Of a stretch of 64,000 bases of DNA, positions 37,701 through 49,700 are shown one piece after another (position 1 is the first letter of the stretch; the number at the start of each line of letters is the position of its first letter). The notes beneath the pieces are model-generated. The model worked only from the letters and a program-made list of their open reading frames with translations. It had not been told where the DNA came from and ran no database searches. The position numbers and the translations under genes were made by a program. Source of the DNA: Pelecanus crispus. Lineage: Eukaryota; Chordata; Aves; Pelecaniformes; Pelecanidae. The stretch is taken from contig NC_134643.1 of the NCBI RefSeq assembly GCF_030463565.1, forward strand, positions 46,104,221 to 46,168,220. The letters run 5' to 3'.

Positions 37701-40700
37701 ACTTTTCTATTTTTCAATGGGCAGGGCCACGTTCCTCTTGCCCCAGGTCGCGATCTTGACTGGGAAGAAGAGCTTGCAAAAGCACAGTGTTATAAATGTG
37801 TCCCCGTGCCCGCAGACCATCCACTTTATATTCTGTATACATCTGGAACAACAGGCTTGCCCAAGGTAAAGGACTATCTGTAGTCTAAGTGTCTGTGACC
37901 AACCTACTTGCAGTTCCACTTGAGAAAGTATTTAATTAAAAAGGTTGAAAATGTTTGCCAGTGCTCAGTGCTATAAATGATAAGCATTACTAGAAATGGT
38001 TTAATCTCATTTATTCACATTTCACTACCTTAAAGTCAGTGTCTAGGAATAAATCACGTTTGTTTATTTAAATAGTAATAATATAAACTGTTTTTACTTC
38101 AAAATGTTTGTATAGTATTAACTTTTGAGGACAGCAGAATGTCTTTTATCCATTAATGTCTTCTGTGTTTTAACGGAGATAAGCGTAGTATATTCACTTA
38201 ATCATAGAATCATAGAATTGTTTAGCTTGGAAAAGACCTTTAAGATCATCCAGTCCAACCATTAACCTAACATTACCAAGTCCACCACTAAACCAGTTAA
38301 GGGTAGAGTAGCAATTTCATGTTTCCTGGCTTGGTGGCTGACAAGATTAGTTAATGTATCACTTGTGTGATAGCCTTTATTGCTGAATAGTCTTTGCTTA
38401 TTCATTATTTACGTATTAGCTAATCTTCCCATAGATAAAATGTAATGAATGACATTACAGATTAAATGGAAGTAAGCATGTTCTGAAGGCTTGTGTTACT
38501 GAACAGTTCTGAGAACATAATTCCCATGAAAATGAAAGTTTAGATTGAGTAAGTAAAAACTGACATATAATCACAGAATCGTTTATGTTGGAAAAGACCT
38601 TTAAGATCAAATCCAACTGTTAACCTAGCACTGCCAAGTCCACCACTAAACCATGTCCCTAAGCACGACATCTACACGTCTTTTAAATACCTCCAGGGAT
38701 GGTTACTCAACCACTTCCCCGGGCAGCCTGTTCCAATACTTGACAACCTTTTCAGTGAAGAAATTTTTCCTAAAATCCAATCTAAACCTCCCCTGGTGCA
38801 ACTTGAGGCCATTTCCTCTTGTCCTATCACTTGTTACTTGGGAGAAGAGACCGACACCCACCTCACTACAACCTCCTTTCAGGTCATTGTAGAGAGCGAT
38901 AAGGTCTCCACTGAGCCTTCTTTTCTCCAGGCTAAACAACCCCAGTTGTTCCCTCAGCCGCTCCTCATAAGGCCTGTGCTCCAGACCCTTCACCAGCTTT
39001 GTTGCCCGTCTCTGAACACGCTCCAGCACCTCAATGCCTTTCTTGTATTGAGGGGCCCAAAACTGGACACAGTATTCCAGGTGTGGCCTCACCAGCGCCG
39101 AGTACAGGGGCACAATCACCTCCCTGCTCCTGCTGGCCACACTATTCCTGATACAAGCCAGGATGCTGTTGGTCTTCTTGGCCACCTGGGCACACTGCTG
39201 GCTCATGTTCAGCTGGCTGTCGACCAACACCCCCAGGTCCTTTTCCGCCAGGCAGCTTTCCAGCCACTCCTCCCCAAGCCTGTAGCATTGCATGGGGTTG
39301 TTGTGACCCAAGTGCAGGACCTGGCACCTGGCCTTGTTAAACCTCATACAGTTGGCCTCAGCCCACATTGGGCGTTCTTTGAAAATGTTTGCTTTCAAAT
39401 GTCAAGTAGTCTTAATGATCTATTTTTAAAAGATCTTATTTTAAAAGCAAACTCTTGAGTGTTTGCTTGGTACTTACAATTCTCTTTTAAAGCGTAGAAG
39501 ACAAGCTGAGTATAATTTTCTGGTGGTGGTTTTACCACCACAAATTCAGAGACGGTATCACACGTCCCTGGATATGGCAGTGCTTAGACTATTACTGGAA
39601 AATTATTTAATAAAGTGGCCTATAAAGTTCAGAATCTATGGAGAGGTAAGGGAAAACAAACATTAGTTTTGCTGAGAAAAATGTTTTCTGCTCTTGCCTT
39701 GAACATGGGCACTTTAAAGCAACATGTATCTTGAATCATTTAATTATATTGTCAAAAGGTCCAAGATAAGATCCTTTGTTAGAACAGCTATTTTCCTTGA
39801 CTGTTAGTTTCAAAATATAGTACCTCAGAGACAAAAGTTCTCAGAATTTTACTTCACTGTCTTGGCTCTCCAGAGAAAAATACAGACACCCTGAATGAAT
39901 CACCCTTATAAGAGGGAGAGTGTCAACTAGCACTAGCTACAATGAGTAACTTAATGAATGAAATAACTTTTTTATTCATTTATGGAACTTGCTTTTAAAT
40001 GGTCATGGAAGTAAAATTACTCAGTTATGAGTAATTAATAAAACTTTTGTTAATCTCAGAGGAGGGTCTAAGTTAGAAGCTGAGACTAACAAAGGCAATC
40101 TACTTTCTGAAATTTGTGAGGTGTTAATTAACCATTCTCTGCTATGGCAGTCTCCATTTTAATGAGTTAATATGTTTCTACAGTCCCTCCTTTCTTGGAC
40201 AAAGCCTGAAAGTGCCTGTTTCATTCTATTAACCACATAAAGAGAATGTACCGTGCCTAGCACAGACGGGTAGTTGCATTGTAATGTCTGCACTGTAGAC
40301 ATTTGGTCAGATGAATCTCACCTGAATTTTAGTTCAGGACATCAGGACATAGTTTATTTAATTATTTCTTCTAGAAACAGTGTACTATCAGATGATGAAA
40401 TGTGTATTAAGCATACAAATATTACAAAATATTTCAAAATTTTTCTTATTGACAGTGTTCCAGAGCTGGTTTTTGGCTTACCAAGGTGCATGGTGCTATT
40501 GATACTCTCTTGTTCTAATTTTCAAATCCCTCTTTAAGAGTAAGACTGGGATGTTCTTCATTTTGCATTTGTATGTATACTTCAGGCTAGATATTAAAGC
40601 TTTCAAAAATAGACATCTGGTTTAAGCCAATTTTCTGACATCTTTAAAAAGAGTCAGTGCAGAAAGAGGGGTACATTTCAGGGAGTAATTCACCCCAGTT

Positions 40701-43700
40701 ATTTTAGGCATTGCTACTCCACAGGTGCTCTTCTTTTCCAGTGATGATAGACTAGACAATGAGTTTGAAACATGCATAGGATTTAGAAGGCCACAGTTTA
40801 AGTGAGGTAAATACTCAATCTCTTATTTTTTGTCAGCATATGTTGACTAAATATTTGTATATCTGATTTTAATGAGAGAGTTCTAGTCTTTGTTAGTTAT
40901 ATTCTGAAAACTCTTGTCATCTAGGGCTTGGGTTGGGGTTTTTTGTTTGTTTTATTGTATGTTTGTTCGTTTTTTTGTTTTCCAAAATTCCTTCTTCGCT
41001 GGGAATTCTAGCACAAGCATGTGCTTGTTGGAATGGATCCTTTTATTAAGTGAGGAATATTGGAATTAAACAACTTTATTACTGCTAAAAAACTCAAAAT
41101 TTCATTGAAGACAGGAATATCATTGCATCCTTCAAATTATCTTAAATGATCTTAAATAGTTGAATTTTCTCATTTAGGGTGTTGTCAGACCAACAGGTGG
41201 CTATGCAGTTATGCTGAACTGGACAATGTCAGCTGTATACGGACTCAAACCTGGTGAGGTAATTCTGTTTAAAAGTCATGTAAATTTTTTTGAACTCCTC
41301 GTAAAAACTCCCCACTATATTTATATTTTTTATTTCATTTTAGGTGTGGTGGGCGGCTTCTGATTTAGGCTGGGTTGTTGGTCATTCCTACATTTGCTAT
41401 GGACCTCTCCTCCATGGGAATACTACAGTTTTGTATGAGGTATGATCCATTCTAAAAAGCCGGCCTTTGAAAAGGCAGCATCTCCTCCTGTTGATGATCC
41501 TGATGATCCTGTTTATGCCTTTCCATTCTTCATGCCATGTATATTTAAACTGTGTGTATATCTTCAGTGTTTATACTCTTCCGTCTATTATAGTAATTCA
41601 TAAGAAGAACTTACTTCACTATCCTTCAAACTTGTCTACTTCATCTGTGCGACTGGTGATGGTCAGTGGGGCACGGAACTCCAAAACAGCAGACCTGAAA
41701 AAGGCAGATGGTGGAGTGTACCTGTGTGTCTGAGCCTTCAGCCACAGGCCATTAGACTACCTTTATTATGGATCTAAGAGAGGATGTTGTGTTTTGCGTG
41801 TCTGGAGATGACAAATTCTTACTGGATCTGAGTGCGAGGCAATTGGGAGCTCTATGGTTGGAGACAGAACTCTTAAGAAGACTTGTATCTTCTTTCCTTC
41901 CCCTACCACTCAAGGCACCTAGAGCCAAGACTCAGATGACGTTCAGGGCTTGGTCCTTCTCCTTGGGGAATGAAGCTTAGTGGGGTGGAGAGGAGACTAG
42001 TCCAATTAGAGTGGCCTGCTGCATCCGAACTTTGGTGCTCAAAAAGCAATCATACTGCCTTACGTTGTTATTTTTTCAGAAGTTGTTGTTGATTCTCTAA
42101 TCACCAGGCAAGAAGATACAGTGTGGCTTGAACCATCTTATTTATTCTTCAGGGACTGAATCCAGTATCCATCAGCAATAGTGAAAGATGTTTTATGTAA
42201 AAGCACTGACATTGTTAGCTCTTGAGCATGCTGAGACTTGGTTGCCTGCATTCACCTTACATTAGGAATTCTGGATATATCCCAGCTTCTCCAATACTAT
42301 GCAGAGTGAAGCCCACCTAGTAATTGTTCTGTCTTTTTCAGCAGTCCTAGAGGCAGAAGTTGTTTTAGCTCTGCCATTGTGGCATGCTGATCACCTCTGT
42401 TGATTTGTAGTGGTAATTAGAAACATGTGAACCATTAAAGGAAATCTAATGGTAACTCATGACAGAGCATACAAGAACTGCAAAAGTATAGTGAATGTAC
42501 TGATGCTGAGGGCATGAAAAAGCACATGAAATAAGCTTTGATAACATTGTGAATATAGCAGTTGTTAGAGCACCACCTGTACCCAGTGTTTGTGGAGCAG
42601 GGAAGTCAGCATGACATGGTGGAAACATACTGGTTTACAGACCATTTCAAGTCTGGAAGTTCTGCATAAGGAAATGTGTATTATGATTAAACTTCCTCCA
42701 TCTTCCTGCTAATGCACCATACAAGTGAAGATGACCATACTAGAACAGAAATGGATTGTTACTGTTTTCAGGAACAAGCATTATCACAACAATCCTTTGG
42801 TGTTTGCACAACCAGTTAAGTTGGTATTGGTTGAGATATGCTTCACTGTTATGAACTTATACACTGCTGTTGGTGGGTAGCTGGTACTGGGATTGTGCCT
42901 GAATTTTGAGTAAATATGTTTCTGAATCCTGGGGATACTGAAGAAGCATGAACAGTTGTAGTAAGGTGAGGTTGCCTCCAAAATTGTTCGGATGCCGCTG
43001 CATCAAACACTACAAAACCGACTGGTGTTTCCTGCATCCTGTTTTGAAAATTAGAAGTACACTTTACTGCTCAAAGTTCACTTCATAAACTTGTAAGCGG
43101 GATTCTCACAAGGAGAAGACACCTCTTGAAGCAAGTCAAGAATCTTCAAGTCCAGGAAAGCAATGGTTATTAGGTGTGTCTACATGATATTTCAAATGAC
43201 AGCAGTTGTGCAGTTCTGAAATAAGTCCTCTGATTGTCCTTGCTAATTGATTTGGTTCACAGAGTGGGTTTAGACACATGAATGACATCTTTACAGAGAA
43301 AGCTAAGACAGAAGCTTTGCCACTAGGTATGAAAGGGTAGGATCCAATGAGTGGGACTGCACTGCTGTGAAGTTCTCTGGAGCAAATGAAAAGTACATCT
43401 GCCAACAGAAAGCTTTAAAACTGTCAAAAGCTCTCACCTTATTCTGAGGTACTTCTTGTGCTATGCAAAAGGACAAAATGCTATGTGCCTTTTCATATTT
43501 TCTAATGCCCGCCAGATGTCTGCTTGTTCTGACTTTCATCTGCTCCTTTATTTCTTCAAAGCTTTGGCTTCTATCGTCTTCACCAGCCCTATTTCTTTTG
43601 CTGTTCCTTGTTTATGAACAACATCTTTCTTATAACATGATTAAAATTATTTCTCCTTTCCTACTGCTACATCTTGCAGTAGTGACAACTGTTGCTTTGG

Positions 43701-46700
43701 CCTCCCAGAATATTGAGCTAGGGGCAACCTGGAGATTGACAACGTGTGCTCTAAAAGGCCCAAAAGTTTCTGCAGCAGATGCACCACCCTGTCGCTAATG
43801 TCAAGCCTGCTGCCAAGTGGGAGAGGACTGACAAGTGGTGCTGCATACATTTCAAGCAGATGAAGACCATATTATTGATGAGGTGGGACAGCCATGCTTC
43901 AGAGGTGGCACAGTGCGTGTGCCCCTACCACAGAGACCTTAAACAGATTGTTGGGGAGGGGAGAGCACTCCACCAAGCCCACTGCTTATTCACAGACATT
44001 CAGGGACATCAACAGATGTCCAAGGACATCCGTACCCTTGGTCCCAGGATCAGCAGTCCCAGGACACAGTCTATGGAAAAACATGGCAATGGTGCTGCAC
44101 ACATCTACATGCCTGCAACCTCCAGAGGACCCCTGTGAAACAACAAGCAGGAACATCCCCTGGGCCCACTCTCTGCCATGGCAGCCAATGGGAACTGTAA
44201 ACCGGTGTTCCGGATGCTTGGCTGAGTAAGTGTGCGTACTCCTTTCCTGCACATGTATTGAGTGTGAGCCTGTGTTTAGGAGGGTTCTGGTAGAATTGGG
44301 GCACCAATCGCAGAGCTGTGGAAAGGTGGTCTAAGTCTCTGGATTGACTGTGAGAGTTGCTACACCTTGAGCGATGATTCTCCAGGGGCCATGAGCTGTG
44401 AGAGAATTTCTGTGGGGCAACAAGCTCTGTCAGAGACCACTTGTCCTGTCCCAGGGGTAGGACACCGTTGGATTAACCAGGTTTGCCCAAAACAATGAAT
44501 CGAATGCAGCAAGGGAGTGTGTGAGGCACACAGGTATGGAGGAGAGGAAAACCGAGGACAGAGAGAAGTATTGGGAATCAGTTCCTTTTTAATCATTGCA
44601 TGACATTTGCCAGATTGAAAGACATGGATGTGCAGTGGTATTCCTCCCATCCCACTCCACGCACTCAGGAATGGTCAGTGGATTAGTGACTGTCTTCAGT
44701 GAAGGAGCAGACAAAGTTCTGACACAAGTGCATTGCTGGATGCCACACCTATGACAAAGAGAGCAGAGAACTGAGCATACGCGTACTGCAGAATCTGTGC
44801 TCAGGTTTTCAGTCTGCAGGACGGTCTCAAAGATGTCCTCACAGATAGTTCAGACTGAAAGTGATACCCTGAATTTGGAAGGTATCGGAAACACTTGCAC
44901 AGTGTCTGTTGCACGTAGCCCAGTGTCTTTCAGATGACCAAACGTAGATTGCGGTCCCATTATGCATTCAGTAAAAGCACAATTAAATTAGGCTTGTGCT
45001 GCACCGTTGTCAGAGTGTACTTTATGGTGTGGGGCACAGGGGTATGCAGTATCTCTCATGATGGCATTGAGGACATCATGAATGATCCTGTCCCTTCTTG
45101 GCAAGGAGGCACTGGCATATGTTTTGGTTCTGTGGCCAGAGATATGGAATATAGAGCCTATAGAAATTTTATGGTGGAGCCTAGTGGTGATGTTTGAACT
45201 GGCACGCTACTGTCATCTTCATGAAACAGATGAAAGGGACAGCATGATACTTCCGAGAAGAGAAGTCACTTCAGTCAAGGGAGCAAAGATCTGTAGGATA
45301 GCATTCCATCAGAAAACTCTGAGCTGCCTTTTTTTGTCCAGTGAACAAGGCTAAGTCTAGTCTAAAATAAGCCTCAGATAACATCTAATGGAAGAGGTAA
45401 AGAGCATTGGCATTAAATTGTTTGATCTACTAATCTGCTCTAATTCACCTCGTTACTTGCTATGTAAACAAAGTCTGTGGCACCATATGTGCTTGCATTC
45501 ATGTTTTGTGTTATTATTTCACATGGTACTAAGTTTATTTTTACCAGTGTGTGTAGTAGGAAGAAGATTGATAATCTTTCATAGAACAGCAGACTGTGCC
45601 TAGGTGACACCTGTGTATGTTGCTTTGTACAAAATCCTGTTGTTTATAATTTTTGTAACAGAAAAATGTAAAATAAGAAACAAAATGTAATGTTTAAAAG
45701 TAAAACAAATCTTGAGGTCTTAAAAATGTGTTTTTGGAATGTGTTCTTGTCTTTGTGGTTAACTTTTAACCTTGTGGTTAACTTTTAAAAGTGTTAACCT
45801 TTTATTCTGTTCATGGAGAGATTGTGGTAGTGTGTTAAGTTGTTCTATGAAATAGAAAATGAGCTTTTGTTAGGATGTTTTTTCTTCCACCTCATTTTGT
45901 GATCTGTAGGAGCTGAGGCAAATTACTTTGTTTTTTAGCTTCTAGGCATTAGATTGATTTTTTTCAATCTCTCAGAAAATCAGGTTTGCAAAAGAAGTAT
46001 TTTTTATTAAATATTAAAGTATACAAAGTGATGACAACAAGCACAAGGTTTTTTTTCCCATAAATGGCTAAGACAGAGAAGCTCACATGCTTTAATGCTC
46101 CCAGCCAATGACTGCAGCAGCTGGAGAAAACCTAAATGATTATTCTTAATTTGAATCTCAGTGTACCTTCTGTCCAGATAAAGTTTACTGACTTGCTTGC
46201 TTTCAGTGTTCAGCATGAAAGCTTGCAATGAATGCGTTACTGAAATACATGATGCAGAGAATATCTACAGTGCAACTATGGCAATAAAAATCAGCCATTA
46301 GCTGAGTATTGCTTATGCTTAGCTCTTTTTTTGAAGAGTCTCCGATGTGCTTATCTGGTGGAATTCACTTGCTTCTGTGAATTTACAAACTAGCTCACTG
46401 TGGAACTTCTGAAAACTTTTGAGTCAATGACAAGTGTCACCTTGCTGATTGCAGGAGTGATGCTTGGTTCTTAGTGCACATACAAGTTCTGAAGGACATT
46501 AGGAAGCAAGGTTATTTCTAGGACATTGCAAATTAAAAGTAATGACGTAGTTTTAAAAAAAAGGAGGAAGGTGTTTGTTTAAAAGCAATAGTGCAAAATC
46601 CTAGGAAAAGAAAAAAAGTCAGAATTCAGGAGGAACAGGTAAGTGAGAGAATATGTTAAACTCATGAGGTAGACTCTTTTGCAGAAAGGATTCCTTAGTA

Positions 46701-49700
46701 ACTAAATATATCTTTATGTGGAAAAGGGAGTACAGTAAATTTACCACAGTTTGTATGTTCAAATGCATACATTTGTGTAGATGGATAAAAATGTCCAGAA
46801 GAACTAACACTATATACCTGTGTACTTGAACTTGCAAATAACTCCAGATGCAGTGGTGGATTCCTGATATTTTGTAGTACATGTGTACATACTGTAGAGC
46901 TGTCCTATACCTTTTGCTCATCCCAGAGGTCATGCTTGTCAGATTCTTCCTGTGTGATGTTTGTTTATGTAGGGCAAGCATGGATACATCTGTGAGAACT
47001 CCTAAAGGTTCACTAAATAATTTGGGGATTGATTTTAGTATCTTGAGTTAAGTCATGTAGGCTCTCAGTTAAGTACTTATGAAAGAAAGAGATCACGGCA
47101 ATGTTCTTTCTATTGCGTATAAAAAGGTCATTTTTCCTGTGAAGAAAAGAAACAGTCTGGACAGTCTTTTCTGCATTATTGTGGTGGCAGACAAGACCAT
47201 TGTGAACAAGAGAAGCAAGCTTTGGCTTTGAAAAACTAACTGAAGTATGCATGGCTTTGCATACTGAGGTATTCAGTGTGCATTTTTCACCTGCCTTTTC
47301 CTGAGGTGGAAGGGTGAGGAAGAACATTCTGTGTGCTGAACTTAAATCCCACAAGACTCCATTTGTCCGTCTCCTGTCAGGTAGTAACAATCTTTGCTGT
47401 TACATCCTTATAGTATGTAGAGACCCTGTGAAATCTTTGGAAGTTCAGTATCCTTAAGCAAAAAAACCTGTTACTTCTTTTGACCTTGTTTTGTTGTCTG
47501 GAAATGAAGGCTTAAAAGGATGTGTGGACATCACTGTGAGCTATATTTAAGTAAGTACTAATATGCTATCCTTCAGTCTTGAATACTTTCCCAGCAACCT
47601 AAATTATTTGTATAGGTAATCAGATTTAATAAGTATGTTCAAGATTTGTGAAGGAGAAACATAGTCTAGGAAAAGAATATCTATTCTTTGCTGATCTTAT
47701 AGTTCATGACATTTTTTGTGTTAGATACTGTGGATCAATACTTGAGGTTAATTTTCTGGTATATGGTCTCCACACAAGCTAGAAATCTTTGCTTTCTTTG
47801 CTTGGATTTACTATTGCTTGGATTTACTCACACAGAATAGATCTTCTGGGCAAAGTTAAGAGATAGACAAGCACAGCACAGCCTTCTCAGGTCAACTGTT
47901 GTGCCGATCACTGACTCTGCAATATATAATAGTCCTCTAGTTAGGATCACTGCTGGTTTTGCAGTACATGAAATAGGAAGCTGTCAACTGTTTTGACTAA
48001 AGACTTTGTAGACTGAATTCATATTTGTATGTGTAGGAGTGTGAGAAATCTCAGCATATGCTGCTAAAAGCTTGTCCGTGCAGTGTCAGTGTGTGTCATA
48101 CATGTGCATTTGCATATGCAGATGGCTGTTCTTAAAGGTAAGCCTACATGCCATGTAAGTATACCTATCAGATACTAATCTCTTTTTCCCCTTCATGTGC
48201 ATGACCATTTCTTATATTTCTAAGTGTATTTAATCATCCACAGTTCTCAGTTGGTTTATTCAACTGTTCTATCCACTAGTCAAAAAGTATTGCTTTGATT
48301 TTTTTTTTTTAATTTTAGAATCCTACTTCATGAATAATAAGATCTTCTTTTAAGTTCCTTTGCTTTTTAATGAAGAAATTTTGGAGGCAGTGAACACATA
48401 ACATATCTATTCGGAGTGTATCAACACGAAATGTGTGACTTCAGCTGGAATTTGGAGAAGAAAGAAATTGAGCTCTTCTCTAGGCTGATTTTTATAACTT
48501 GCACAATTTACCTAATATTGGATACTTTTCAAACCCCACTTCCATCTTCATTTCATCTCCAGATGCTCAATATAGTTCTGGTATGCAATTTTGGGGGCTT
48601 CAGTAGCTTCAGGATCTCTACAAATAATTAAACAGAGAACTCTAGTTATAAATGACTTTAGAAAAATAGAAATGAAATAGTAAAAAAAAAAGAAAGAAAT
48701 AGTTTTTATTCCTTTTCAAGTTTAATTCTGTTACAAAAGTGTTCCATTTTCTAGTTTGTCTGGAAAAACCCCAGGGATTTCTCACCAAATTCATAGAATT
48801 TTAAGGCTGGGGACCACTGTGGTTGACGTCTCTGATATTCTGAATTAAAAGGAGCAAAAACTTCACCTGGTAGCAGAAATGCACGTTTATAGAATCAAAT
48901 ATCTTATTAGCTTGAGTATTAAATTACTGTAGTCTAATTAATGTTTAAACACCTAATAGATGTTAATTAGATTCTTCATGCCAAAGGGATTAACTCATCA
49001 CCACCACACTAGTTAAGTAGAAGAGGAAACAGTGAACAGTTTTATGTAGCTATTTTTGACCGCTGATACGCTGGGCCACATTAAAATTGTTGCATGAATT
49101 TGGCAGAAGAGAATCACTAAAATAAATACTGCAGTGAAGAGGTTTTCATTCTAGCAGATGTAGAGTAAGACAAGAAGGAACAGGGAGGAAAGTGATGAGT
49201 TTCGTTAGCAGTTTCTTTTACATTGTCATCTTACAGTGAAGTTTTATCTCTGTGTGAATGCGTGGAAATCAAGATGGTTATTGTCATTATAAAGGCACCT
49301 CTGAATTTGAAATGTGTTGATTTTGGAAAATAAAGAGAGTAAAAATCCTATTTCTTTAACAGTGAGTATTAAAGAAAAATCAGAATTAATATCTGGTTGA
49401 CCTACATGTCTGCTTTGTGATTTTTGCTCTTGGTGAGAATATTATTAAACGGTAATAGTACATTTCCCATTTTTCTTTATCTGAGATGCCACCAATCAAG
49501 TCTTCAGACAGTGTTCTTGTCATCTGTGTTGTTTTTTTTGAGGATTAAAAATGGGAAGGAAGGCTTCTGTACACCGAGGAGGAAAAATAATGTTTACAAA
49601 GAGGAATAGTGTATAATTTTTCCTCTGCTCAGAAGACTGTCTTAACAGTAAATATTCATAAATTTGTAGTCAAAGTTTTTCCTAAATGATTGCCTAATGA

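Larger units (their letters stand above)
37866..41177 (+). other. ACSS3: ACSS3 intron 5 (3,312 bp)
   Basis: GT-AG intron, phase 0. It contains two antisense truncated CR1 copies (38202-38300 and 38571-39372) and a T/G-rich run near 40938-40980. A short open frame at 39463-39666 and the rest of the intron show no known feature. Confidence 0.93.

Noticed and set aside
38796-39458. 220-codon + strand frame in intron 5
   Set aside because: It is the antisense shadow of the minus-strand CR1 ORF2 remnant and reads beyond the element's edge.
43779-44229. 119- and 111-codon frames as a real gene
   Set aside because: Similar frames are open on both strands in both arms of the duplication, with no domain or splice structure, so coding cannot be supported.
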